Positions 11,532 to 22,200 of a stretch of DNA of 64,000 nt are shown one piece after another; position 1 is the first letter of the stretch; the number at the start of each line of letters is the position of its first letter. Made by a program: the position numbers and the translations under genes. This DNA comes from Kalmanozyma brasiliensis GHG001 (Eukaryota > Basidiomycota > Ustilaginomycetes > Ustilaginales): assembly GCF_000497045.1 (NCBI RefSeq), contig NW_015961970.1, forward strand, positions 1,951,706-2,015,705, in the 5' to 3' direction. Below the pieces are notes generated by a model. The model worked only from the letters and a program-made list of their open reading frames with translations. It was not told the origin of the DNA and did not search any database.

Positions 11532-13124
11532 GATGGCGGTTGATGTGAAAGCTCACTATGTCAGCGCAAGTTGAAGAGCACGCGACAAAGTCAGCTCAGT
11601 CGACGCTGATGTGAGCAAGCTCAAGACGGGTGGAGAAGCTAGCTTCTCGCTGATAGCGGATGTCGTGATGTCGTTAATGTCGTGAGATGGAGGTGTCGAT
11701 GAACGATCCCGGAGATGTGGGGGAGGATGAGGTGGGAAGGGAGAACGAGCGTATGGTGAGATTGGCAAATCCAGGCGGTGGAGGAGCGAGCGGAGTGCAG
11801 ACGTCTGAGAGAGAAGCTGAGAAAGGCTCGCAAGGAAGCGGGAGGCTGAACGAGCTAGGTGCTGTAGGAAGAGGCGAGTCTCGCGGCGGTGAGCGGTGAG
11901 CGAAAATGCGAGGAGGGGGGCGCTATGTAACCTCAGGCAGGGTGGGAGATGGACAGGGGCCAAAATGTCGCTAGATGCATGCACAACCGCTCGAGCTGAG
12001 CGTTCTTGGCTCTGGAGAGCTCCGCTTGCTTTCCCACATGCTTCTCCTTTCTATGCTTCGTTCTCCCGACGCTGTTCAGACATGTCAGCCCCATGATGCT
12101 CCGATGGCTGAAGCTAAGGACGAAGGCGTAAGCCGCCATGGTCAGACACAGACAACGTTGCCCGTATCATTCGACAGTGTGCAGCATCGTTTCCTCTGTC
12201 GCGTCGATTGCACGTCAAGTGGCATGGCCCACACTACAGTAGACACCAAGGAGCTTCACGCGTTGCTGAACGATCCGTGCTCGAAGCCACGCAAAGGTAG
12301 AGGAACGTGCAAGCGCGACTTTGGCTCGACTATGATTCGAAAAAGCCGTGCGCACTCTGAGCGAGTGAGGTCAGTGCATCGTATGATGTGAGGATAGGAG
12401 GTCTTTTGCGTGGGAGCGTGGGAATCAGGTCCAGCGTTCCTCGTTGGGTCGTGGGTGAGTGTCATTCAAAGAAACTCCGTCAACTCCAAGCTTGTTTAGG
12501 GGTTCGAGTGTCAAACCTCATGCAGCTCGCTTAACCCCAGATCATCCCTGTCAAAATGATCTGCGTCTCCAAAAAAAGGAGGTCCCGATCTGGACGTTGC
12601 TTCCGATCGACTATCGGGAGATTTAGACTGTGTGCTCTCCGCGTCGCGCGTAAATGTGCGAGGCTGACGAGGGTTCAGACAAGCAACTCATGCACGCGCG
12701 CACACACGCCTGCCTCAGGGCAGAGGAAGGCTGCCTCCAACTCAGCCACTCTTCCAGAAAAAGTGTTGGTCTCGAAGCTCGTTGCTCTTTCCGCAATCGT
12801 TGTCTTCGACCTCCGCCTCGACCCACTCCTCCCTTCCCTCACATTTCTGTGACTCAATTGCATCGATTTAGATCAACAACAATCTGCTTTCTCAGCCGCT
12901 TGTATCTCGATACCAAAGCAGGCCTGCGACAATATCGACGACGCAGCGGGTCGACCACTCGTTGCTGCATGGTCAACTAAAGGAGATCGTCGAGGGGCCA
13001 CCTCCGCAACGCGCAAGAGACACCAGGCAGCTAGTCATCGAGCTCGTCTCCCGTAGTAATACGCACGTCCGCCTCGGTCCACGCCATTTGGTCGGTCTCG
13101 ATTCGCTAGCCGACACGGCCAACC
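11532..13124. other. Divergent promoter region, membrane protein / SMC6
   Basis: This 1.6-kb shared upstream region lies between the - strand tetraspan gene and SMC6 on the + strand. A polypyrimidine-rich stretch around 12780-12850 precedes SMC6. A bulged inverted repeat lies at 12499..12538 (GGGGTTCGAG pairing with CTCG and AACCCC). Short open frames occur on both strands but show no family similarity. I found no RNA gene. Confidence 0.5.
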
Positions 13125-16100
13125 ATGTCGCAGAGGAAAAGGCCGTCCCAGGCCACCGACGGCGGTGGATTCACAAGCGACGAAGATGCTATCGACGCAA
13201 TATCGCCCAAGCGCATGCGTCTGAATCGCACTAGCATTCTCAGCAATCGCGATGATGTTCCGGAACAATCGCAGTCTCGATCACCAGACGCAAGGAGTGC
13301 ACGCAGGTCGCAGGCAACAGCACCACCGGAAGAGGATGACGGCATAGTGACGCCGGACGAGCGCGAGGAGGATCACGAAGAAGAGGAAGCGTCGGAGGAG
13401 GAAGGCACCGATGAAGAAGAAGAAGACGAGATCGACTCGCAAGCCGAAGAGGACGCACGCAGAGCTGAAGCTGGTCAAGGAACAGCACAGTCTGGCATCG
13501 TCGACAAGATCGAGCTGCGCAACTTCATGTGCCACGCCAACTTCACCATCGAATTCGGGCCCAAGCTCAATTTCGTCATGGGTCGCAACGGCAGTGGCAA
13601 GAGTACCATCCTCACCGCTCTCATGATCGCGCTCGGAGGCAAGACCAGTTCCACCAACCGCGGTTCTAGCCTCAAGGACCTCGTCAAGAAAGGCGAGACC
13701 TCCGCCACCATCACCGTCACGGTGCACAACGGGGGCAGCGATGCATTCAAGCCCGAAGCGTATGGACACTCAATTATCATTGAACGTCGCATCCTTGCGG
13801 AGGGCGGCGGTACCTGGAAGATGAAGTCCGCCAACGGCAGGGTGGTGGCAACCACAAAATCGGAGCTCGAGTCCTTCTGCGACTTTGCCAACATCCAACC
13901 CGACAACCCGATCCACATTCTCACTCAGGACACCGCTCGTCAATTCCTCGGTAGCTCCGACCCCTCCGAGATCTACAAGTTCTTCCTCGAAGGCACACAA
14001 CTCAGTCAGCTTGTGCGTGAGTACAATCTCATCGAGACGCACGTTCGCAGCATGAAGTCAGCGCTTGCACTCAAGTCGGGGGCCCTCGAGCAGCTCGAGA
14101 CTCTGGCGGAGCACGCATTGCAACAATGGAAGAAGGTGCGCGAGACACGTGGCTACCAGGAAAAGATTGATGCTTTAAACCGAGAATTCGTCTGGGTGCA
14201 AGTCAACGATGCCGAGAACGAGCTGCAACAGGCCGTCGAAAAGACCGAGCGGATCCGCGCCAAGCTCGTCAAATGCGATGCAAGTCTCAACAAGACCCTC
14301 GAAGCGCTCAAGAAATGCGAAGAGCGCATCGTCGAGCTCGAAAAGGAGAACACCAACTTCGACGAAGTGTTCTCGCCCATTCAGGAGCAGCATGAAGAGC
14401 TCGTGCGCAAAGACAAAGATCTCGCTCAGCAAATCAAGGCGTTCACCAGGCAGGAGCGCGAGATCAACGACAAGATCATCGATGTCAACAGGGACATCGA
14501 GAGATACGAGGACCAGATTCGCGAAGAGACCGCCAAGCTCGCCCAGGACGGTCAAACACATCGACAGCAACTCGATGAAGAACGCCAATCGGCGCAAAGG
14601 CAACGTCAAGAGCTGCAAGACGAAACGCTCGAAAAGGAAGAGCAGCAGCGCGAGCTCGAGACTCAGATAGCGGAGGCCACACAGCGCGAAGAGGACGAAG
14701 GCCAGAATCTGCGCCGCTTGAAGGACGAGTACTCGACGAAGAGCTCCCAGCTTGTTCAATTGCGCGAGAGCAGCAGGAACAGGCTCACCGCGTACGGCGG
14801 AGCGAAAGTGCCTGCACTACTGCAAGCCATCAATAGCGACAATGGCTGGAGGTCAAAGCCCATCGGTCCGCTCGGCACTCACGTCAAGCTCAAGGACATG
14901 CGCTGGCAGAGGATCCTCGAAACCGTGATGGGCAACACCCTCAACGCCTATTTCGTTTCCAATCATGCAGACCGTGTACGTTTGAAGAAGATCATGGATC
15001 GAGTCGGCATCCACCAGCCCATCGTCATTGGTACCGACGCTCTGTTCGACTACTCTTCGGGAGAGCCCAACCGCGACATCACCACCATCCTGCGAGTCCT
15101 TGACTGCGATGACGAGATTGTCAAACGTCAGCTCATCATGTCGGTTCACATCGAACGCGCGGCCCTGGTCGACAGACGTGCCGACGGCGACAGGCTGATG
15201 CGAACGCAGCCCTACAATGTTCAGGCATGCTTCTCCGCCGACATGTTCAGCATCAGCAGCGGGGCCACCGGCTCGCTCTCTACCGCCTTGCAGGACCACC
15301 GCGGCCCTCCACGTCTCTCACAGAACGTCGGCGACGCTATCCGCAAATTCGAGCACGAAGTGCAGCAGCTCGACCATGAAATCGCCGAATGTACCCAGCG
15401 CCTGCGTGACGCCAAGCAAGAAAGGGTTCGCCTGGAGCGTGCAAAGGACACCGGCAAGCGTGATCTCAACAACCTGCGAAGACGGAAGGACGATCTCCGT
15501 CAGCAGATCAGCCGGATCGATGAGCAGATGCAAGAAGCTGCGCCAGGCAACATCTCCGCACTCGAAGATGCCAAACTCGAGGTGGAGACGAACAAGGAGG
15601 TCATTCTGCAGCAGTTCCAAGACATCCAACGTCAGAAGACCGCCATCGTAGAGAGGCAGAAGCCGTCGCAGGAAGAAATGAAGGCGCTGGAAGAGCGCAG
15701 GCGTCAGTTCGAAGAGAGGATGGGCGGGATCCACACCTATCTGGTAGCGGCCGTCGCTGAACGAGTCGAGCAGATCAACAACCGCGACCACTGGCAGAGA
15801 AAGCGCGCGAGTATCGAAGCGGACGTCAAGGAGAGCGAGGCGGAGGAGACCAGGCTCGAAGCGGACCATCAGCATCTGGAGTCAGAGGCGCTCAAGTATT
15901 GCGACCGGGTCGACACCACGCGCACGCCGAAGCAGATCCAGAGGGAGATCAACGAGCTGGAGCTTCTCATGAAGAAAGCGGCCCGGGAGGCCGGGATCAC
16001 TCTGGATCAAGCGGCGTCAGAGCTACAGAAGCGCAAGGATGCGCTCACAGAAGCCCAGGAAGAAGTGCACAACATGAACGAGGCCGAACGACGACTTCGC

Positions 16101-16622
16101 AGTTCGCTCGCGGTGCGCTATGCCAAGTGGAACTTCTTCCGTCGCTCGATCGCTTTGCGGGCCAAGAGCAACTTTGCACGCAACCTCGCGACCCGTGGCT
16201 ACGAGGGCACGCTCAAGTTCAACCACAAGCTCGAGAAGCTTTCGCTCGCCGTCGATACACAGGCGCAGGACCAGTCGGCGCGGGCCACGCAGACGCAGAC
16301 CCAGGGCAAGGCGCAACAGCACTCGAACAAGGGCATGTCTGGAGGCGAGCGTAGTTTCGCCACCGCCTGCCTGCTGTTGTCGCTCTGGCAGGCCATGAGC
16401 TCGCCCATCCGATGTCTCGACGAGTTTGACATCTTTATGGACCAGGTCAACAGGAGGGTGGCGTTGTCCATGATTGTCAACGAGGCGAGAGCGACGCCGC
16501 ACGTGCAGTACATTATGATCACGCCGCAGGACATGCCGGATATGAAGGGCGAGCTGGACGATGTTCGAATGCTGGTGGTGAATCCGCCAGAGAGGAATGA
16601 GGGCGCTCTGGCAGGCAATTAG
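13125..16622 (+). CDS. SMC6: SMC6, structural maintenance of chromosomes protein 6
   Basis: This is the ATPase subunit of the SMC5/6 complex, which acts in recombinational repair, replication-fork stability and rDNA segregation. It has 1,165 residues, starts at ATG 13125 and has no intron. After an acidic, disordered N-terminus (residues 1-125) comes the ATPase N-half with Walker A GRNGSGKST at about 153-161. Long coiled coils (about 330-560 and 790-1000) flank a hinge at about 560-710. The C-half carries the ABC signature MSGGERSF (about 1070) and Walker B CLDEFDIFMD (about 1095). The LDEFDIFMDQVNRR version and the MCHANFTIEFG segment near the N-terminus are typical of SMC6 rather than SMC1-5. 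Length fits the family. Its convergent neighbour ends 144 bp downstream. Confidence 0.96.
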   Translation: MSQRKRPSQATDGGGFTSDEDAIDAISPKRMRLNRTSILSNRDDVPEQSQSRSPDARSARRSQATAPPEEDDGIVTPDEREEDHEEEEASEEEGTDEEEEDEIDSQAEEDARRAEAGQGTAQSGIVDKIELRNFMCHANFTIEFGPKLNFVMGRNGSGKSTILTALMIALGGKTSSTNRGSSLKDLVKKGETSATITVTVHNGGSDAFKPEAYGHSIIIERRILAEGGGTWKMKSANGRVVATTKSELESFCDFANIQPDNPIHILTQDTARQFLGSSDPSEIYKFFLEGTQLSQLVREYNLIETHVRSMKSALALKSGALEQLETLAEHALQQWKKVRETRGYQEKIDALNREFVWVQVNDAENELQQAVEKTERIRAKLVKCDASLNKTLEALKKCEERIVELEKENTNFDEVFSPIQEQHEELVRKDKDLAQQIKAFTRQEREINDKIIDVNRDIERYEDQIREETAKLAQDGQTHRQQLDEERQSAQRQRQELQDETLEKEEQQRELETQIAEATQREEDEGQNLRRLKDEYSTKSSQLVQLRESSRNRLTAYGGAKVPALLQAINSDNGWRSKPIGPLGTHVKLKDMRWQRILETVMGNTLNAYFVSNHADRVRLKKIMDRVGIHQPIVIGTDALFDYSSGEPNRDITTILRVLDCDDEIVKRQLIMSVHIERAALVDRRADGDRLMRTQPYNVQACFSADMFSISSGATGSLSTALQDHRGPPRLSQNVGDAIRKFEHEVQQLDHEIAECTQRLRDAKQERVRLERAKDTGKRDLNNLRRRKDDLRQQISRIDEQMQEAAPGNISALEDAKLEVETNKEVILQQFQDIQRQKTAIVERQKPSQEEMKALEERRRQFEERMGGIHTYLVAAVAERVEQINNRDHWQRKRASIEADVKESEAEETRLEADHQHLESEALKYCDRVDTTRTPKQIQREINELELLMKKAAREAGITLDQAASELQKRKDALTEAQEEVHNMNEAERRLRSSLAVRYAKWNFFRRSIALRAKSNFARNLATRGYEGTLKFNHKLEKLSLAVDTQAQDQSARATQTQTQGKAQQHSNKGMSGGERSFATACLLLSLWQAMSSPIRCLDEFDIFMDQVNRRVALSMIVNEARATPHVQYIMITPQDMPDMKGELDDVRMLVVNPPERNEGALAGN

Positions 16623-16766
16623 CTGAGGGACCGATGGTCAGTATAGTAATGGCAGTATCAATATCGCACTTTTGCAGACTGAATGTGATGAGTCACAGCG
16701 GTGAATAAAGATGCATTTGCGATGCTGTCTATGCTGATGTTACAGAGTGATCCTTCCGTTTCTTCC

Positions 16767-18458
16767 TCAGAATCTACCCGAGCCCGTAACCTTGCTCGTC
16801 TTCAACTTGATCATGTTGGTCAAAAGGTCGTTGGCCGTCGTGTCGATGTTGTATCCTCGGCCCAGCGCCGAGATGTAGCCGTTGATGTAGTCGATCTCGG
16901 TGCTACCTCTGCGCTTCTTGAGGTCGGCGTGCATCGAGGACCAATTGGCGGCTGTCATCCTTGCCACTCGTTGCGCCTCCTGAAACAGCGCTTGGGGCGT
17001 CAACGAAGGGTGTAGCATGGGTTCGCCTGTCTCTGTGGAGAGGATCAGCAGATCTTCTGTTGATAGACCTGCTGTTGATTTCCGCTTCGAGGCGTCAGAG
17101 GAAGACGAGAGGTGCTCGCGTACCTGCGCTTCAAGCACCATCCCCGCTTCGAGACACACCGACCACATGGCGTCCATAGCAGCAGGGTTGCCGAACAGAT
17201 CGCCATTCTTGCAGTCGGCAAGCGCGGTGAGAGGGTTGATGCAGGCGTTGATGACGACTTTGCGCAACGCGCGGAGCTGAAATTCGCGAATGGGCTCCCA
17301 TTCGACGTTGAGCGGGAGCGAGAGCAGACCTGCGACGGTCGCTCTCAACGTGCGAAGGTTCGGCTGGTCAGGAATGCTGCCAATCGAGAGCTTCGAAGAG
17401 AGCGAGTTCGGATCCAGCTCCTTCTGCGGGTCGGCATCTGCGTCGGGCGCAAACCTCTCCCATCCTCTCGCCTTCTTGCTCGCCGCTGATCCTATTGTCG
17501 GCAGCAGGCCACCTTTGACAGTCGCAATTGTGTGGCCAAATGGGACTTTCTCTGCCTCAAATCCCTCTGATCCTGCCCGACCGCTCGGCACGATACCGAA
17601 ATGCAGTGCACCAGGACTGGCATGCATGATATCCAACGGTCCTTTCCTCCAACACCCATGCGTGGTCGAGGCCAGGATGAAGTTGGGTCGTGACTCGGGA
17701 TCCTTGAAGAAGGTGTCGAAGAGCGTATCGAGTACGCCCATGCCGTTCTGGAGCAGGACAATGGTGGACCATGGGTGGATTCGGTGTCGAATGCTTTCCA
17801 AAGCCGAGAGCGTGGTGTCGCACTTGGTGGTGATGATTAAGCTGTCGATCGGACTGGCCCGTGGTTGCTGATATGTGCTTTCGAGCGTGGATATGAGCGA
17901 GATGCCACCGTCGTTATCTGGAATCGGTGTTTTCGACGAAGTTTGCTCCTGTATTGATGGGGTATCGGACGGTGACCCTGTGGGCGTACGTGATATCAAG
18001 AATCGGTCTTCCCCGTCTTCCTCTTCTTGTTGCTGCGTCTCGTTTGCACGGTTGCGCCGTACGATGGACGCAATCACATCTGTAGGACTCGAGTTGAAAT
18101 CGGTCTGAAATCCACCTTCAATGTCCCTTACACCGTCTTGCTCGACGATGATCGAGTTGACATAGCGTTGCTTTGCCTGTCTCCCAAAAGCTTTCCTACG
18201 CAGATGTAGAGTGACAGACGTCTGCAATGGGTCTGGTAGCTCGGACTGGATGTAGGGCGGGTGGCTGAGCGACGAGACGATGGTGCCTTGCCTCTGTGGT
18301 GGAGCCTTGTTAGACAGGTTGGACAGCAGAAGCTCTCGCCGCGACTTGCTCGACGATGGTCCAGGTTGTAGGAGCTGTCGTTGAAGCTTGACGGAGCGCT
18401 TGAGGTGGAAGGCGATGAGAGAGCCTATCGACCCGACGCCGAGGACGTGATACCTCAT
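16767..18458 (-). CDS. Ketopantoate reductase family protein (2-dehydropantoate 2-reductase), enlarged
   Basis: Family members reduce 2-dehydropantoate to pantoate with NADPH in pantothenate and CoA synthesis. The gene encodes 563 residues from ATG 18458. The N-terminus is a Rossmann start, YHVLGVGSIGSLIAFHLKR, with the GxGSIG nucleotide-binding loop. The C-terminal ApbA/PanE domain is clear: RKVVINACINPLTAL at about 400-415 and STEIDYINGYI near 519, followed by the helical end. Bacterial PanE is about 300 residues. Here the first domain is lengthened by roughly 200 Ser/Thr/Glu-rich residues (for example TQQQEEEDGEDRF), which look disordered. The yeast counterpart would be PAN5. Some fungal paralogues of this family have moonlighting mitochondrial roles, so activity is likely but unproven. 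No targeting peptide is obvious. Confidence 0.88.
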   Translation of the reverse strand: MRYHVLGVGSIGSLIAFHLKRSVKLQRQLLQPGPSSSKSRRELLLSNLSNKAPPQRQGTIVSSLSHPPYIQSELPDPLQTSVTLHLRRKAFGRQAKQRYVNSIIVEQDGVRDIEGGFQTDFNSSPTDVIASIVRRNRANETQQQEEEDGEDRFLISRTPTGSPSDTPSIQEQTSSKTPIPDNDGGISLISTLESTYQQPRASPIDSLIITTKCDTTLSALESIRHRIHPWSTIVLLQNGMGVLDTLFDTFFKDPESRPNFILASTTHGCWRKGPLDIMHASPGALHFGIVPSGRAGSEGFEAEKVPFGHTIATVKGGLLPTIGSAASKKARGWERFAPDADADPQKELDPNSLSSKLSIGSIPDQPNLRTLRATVAGLLSLPLNVEWEPIREFQLRALRKVVINACINPLTALADCKNGDLFGNPAAMDAMWSVCLEAGMVLEAQVREHLSSSSDASKRKSTAGLSTEDLLILSTETGEPMLHPSLTPQALFQEAQRVARMTAANWSSMHADLKKRRGSTEIDYINGYISALGRGYNIDTTANDLLTNMIKLKTSKVTGSGRF

Positions 18459-19298
18459 GGCTGGGGGCTAGAACAGTGCCAGGGACCAGCCAAGAGCCCA
18501 GTGGCAGGGTCCAAGAACGAAACGAAAGGAGAGACAGGAAGGAGGCGTCGTCACTATCTTGAACGCATGGGGCCGAAGGTGCATAAGACAGGACCAGAGG
18601 TTGATTGCTTGAGCCGGATGCCAGAGACGCCGTGGCGTGCCGTGTGGAGAATCGATCCTCGAAGTACGAGCGACCGATTTCGAGCGAGATGTGGCGGATG
18701 CGAATTCACTCCTTGTGTGCCTGATTCTTACGGACGACGCCTGCGTATAAGCGACGGCAAGAGAGGGAGGGGCGGAGGGCGCAAGGCACTGATGGCGGCA
18801 AAGCAACACACCAGACTGAGCCGGAAGAAAGGATGAAGTAAGGAACGAGCGAGGTGGAGTCCAGTCTCTCTTTTTTGGTTTCTTCGAGCTTTCTCGGTTT
18901 GCTCAGACGAGCATGACAAATCCAGGTTGGTCGATCCGTCGTGTTAGAGCTCAAATTGGGCGGCAGACAGCTGAGTGCTTGCCAAGAGGCATAAAATGAG
19001 CGCGTCTCCCGCTTCCATGGCTCAGCCAGACCAGTATCAGATCCTCGGCAGTCGGTCAAGCCAGTGCTCACTAGCTTCACAGAGTCTTGTGACACATCCT
19101 CCTTCACATACCACTACTTTCACCCTTCTTCTCTCGACACTTGCCGACCATCGCAAACGCTGGCATAGCCTTTCGCGCTCCATGCTGCTCGTCTGAGGCG
19201 CATTGACGAGCACATCTATGCTGGCATAGCCAGCCGGATCACCTTACAGCTCACACTGGGCACGGCCGCAGTCGCCCCTAGCGCAGAGCATTGCGGTC
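18459..19298. other. Divergent promoter region, ketopantoate reductase / TAF1
   Basis: These 840 bp lie between divergent genes. A T-rich tract (CTCTTTTTTGG near 18868) and a CT-rich stretch near 19100-19180 look like fungal promoter or leader elements. A GCTGGCATAGCC-like sequence occurs twice (about 19160 and 19220). I see no further gene. Confidence 0.5.
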
Positions 19299-22200
19299 AT
19301 GGAGGACGAACAGAATGCCGCCCTGCATCTTGGCGGTCTCGCCCTTGGCAATGTGCTCCGAGACCTCGGTATCGATGAGCAGCACCAGTCTGATCTCGAA
19401 CGTCTCGGCATCGCCTCGGGCAGTGGCAGGATCAAGCAGGAAGACATCTACAATGACAGATTTGCGGACGACGACAACGACTTTGGCGGCGACGCATATC
19501 ACCGCAATGGCGCCTCCTCCAAAGACTGGGAGACAGAGGTCGACGATGAGATGAGGCGCGAGCGGGATGGTGAACACGACGCCGAGGAACGAGCCGAGCT
19601 TGACAGGTACTACCGACAAGGCTTGGCACAGCTCGAACAGCCAAGGGCACCGCTTCGAGGAGAGGTCGACGACTTCGACGATGATGCGAGCGAGGAAGAC
19701 GAAGACGTGCCTCTTTCACAACAGCCTTCGCTGCCTCAGGCGAATGGTCATTCAACGCAGGCCAACGGCTTCTCACGGTTCGGCGAAGGCATGATCAAGG
19801 TCAAGGAAGAACGCGACGATGACAGCGACATGGCATTCTTGTCGGCGCCTCCGCACTCCTCGTCCAGCGCCGCTCCACCAGGGCGTGCGCCCTTGCTCCT
19901 ACCAACCGCTCAAAGCTCACGGCAGGACTCGCCGCAAACACCGCCTCAATCCCAACAGCCGTATATGTCGGGTGCGCCGCCTGCCCGCCCTTTCGTCGAT
20001 ATGGAAGAAGTCAAGCAACACTTTCCCGACTTTGAGCCGGGAAAGATCCTCAACTTCACCGAGCTCTTTGCCACACGACCCTCAAAGAAGCGCAAGCTCG
20101 GTGCTCCATCCGCCAAGTTCCACATCACCCCAGAAGATGAGCTGCCGATACCCAAGTCGACAAGGGAGGAATTGGTACGGTCCTCTGTCGTCCGTCCCCA
20201 CCATGCGTCCATCCTTCCTGGTCTCACCAGCGAGCTGGACCCTTCTGCAACTGGTGCTCGTCGGACGGATGCAGCTGACGATGAGATCGAGCTCGCCGTC
20301 GTTTCAACTCCGGACGTCAAAGCTGAGAAACGCAGCGCCGCTCTGGCGCCTGTCGAGCTCGATGACTGGGAAGATCGCATCGTTTGGGATCCATCGAATC
20401 TTGCTTCAACAATGCCAGAGGTTACTATCGACGTGAAGGCCGAGTTGTTGTCGGAGCCTTTGGCTACACTTGCACCGCCAGCCATCGACAAGCCCTTCAA
20501 CCACGATCTCTTCAGGGGTGCATGGACTCGCAGTATCATATGGGACGCACATACAACCTTCGAGGCTTTCGACAAGCTGGTCCTCGACATGAACGACCCG
20601 CAGATGATGCTAGAGGAGGACCTCGGGCCGAAGACCAAACAGAACTCCCTTCTGCGTTCCGACGCACCTGTTGTCTCCGCAGCTGCCCAGCGCGATCTCG
20701 CAAGGCGTCAAGCAGAACTCGATCCACTCAATCTGTCGAACGACAAGTTCTACGAGCAGACGCGTGAGCACCGCCAACGTGTTCGTCAGACGCTCGGAAA
20801 GCTCGTCGTCCAACATGCATGGCCTGCCATCAAATTGCAGCTACCTTGGTACAAAACCAAGCTTACAAAAGCAGAAGCGAGATCGTTCCATCGTCCCGCC
20901 ATGCAGTTCCCCACCAACATGCCCCTCCACTTCTCCAAGACCATCTCGTCCAAGAAGAAGAAGGAAGGCGCCGGCGCACGCAAAGCCAAAGATCCGAACG
21001 AGATGCTTCGCACCACGCGAGACCTGACGCTCAAGGACACTGGGCCCTACGTGCTGTACGAGTATTCGGAGGAGTATCCGCCGCTCCTCTCGAAGATTGG
21101 TATGGGCAGCCTCCTCGTCAACTACTACCGCAAGAAGGACGCCAAGGATGAGCATGTTCCGAAGATGGACATCGGAGAGCCCTACTTGCTTGACGTGGCG
21201 GATGAGTCGCCTTTCATGAAATTTGGCAATATCGAGCGAGGACAGGTGCAGCCGACGTTGTACAACAACATGATCCGCGCGCCCCTCTTCCGCCACAAGC
21301 CCGCCCATACGGATTTCCTCCTCATCCGGAGCACTACCAAGAACGAGATCCGCTACTATCTGCGAGAGATCCGCAACCTCTTTGTTGTCGGCCAGACGTA
21401 CCCGGTCCAGCAAATCCCAGGACCTCACGCCCGTCTCATCACCAACAACATCAAGTATCGCCTCCAGATGATCGCGTACAAGCTCATTCAGAAGAGTCAG
21501 CGACAGCGTATCAAGATCCACCGTTTGATGCGCTACTTCCCGGACCAAAACGAGCTGCAGATGCGACAAAGGCTCAAGGAGTTCATGGAGTACAACCGCA
21601 AGGCAGGCGACGTCAATCAGGGTTTCTGGAAGCTCAAGCCACACATTGTCGTGCCAGAGGAAGCCGAGCTGCTCAAAATGCTGCCACCGGAGAACATCTG
21701 TCTCGCTGAAAGCATGCAAGTCGGTCAGCGACACTTGCTCGACTGCGGTTACACAAATACTGCCGAGGGGGACGACGACGACGAGAGCAAGATGGACATC
21801 GAGCAGCTGCTTGCGCCCTGGATCACCAGCAAGAACTTCTTGAATGCTACGCAGGGCAAGGCCATGCTCAAGTTGCACGGCGATGGTGACCCGACCGGCC
21901 GCGGCGAAGCTTTCAGCTTCATTCGAGTCTCGATGAAGGAGATCTTCGTGCGAGCCGGCGAAGACGTGGAAGAACGTCTCGCACAAGCCGAAGCAGACGC
22001 CAAGAAGAAGTCAGGTCATAAGTACAGCGTCGCCGAACAGCAGGCGGTCTACCGATCCGAGATAGACCGTATTTGGAGAGCACAGTGTCGATCGCTGTCC
22101 AATCCGGTGCCGCCAAAGGTGACCGCGGAGGACGAACGACGTGCGCTTTTGGCAGCCAACGGAGGAAAGCCCGACGCTCCTCGCAACGGCGGTCGGGGCG

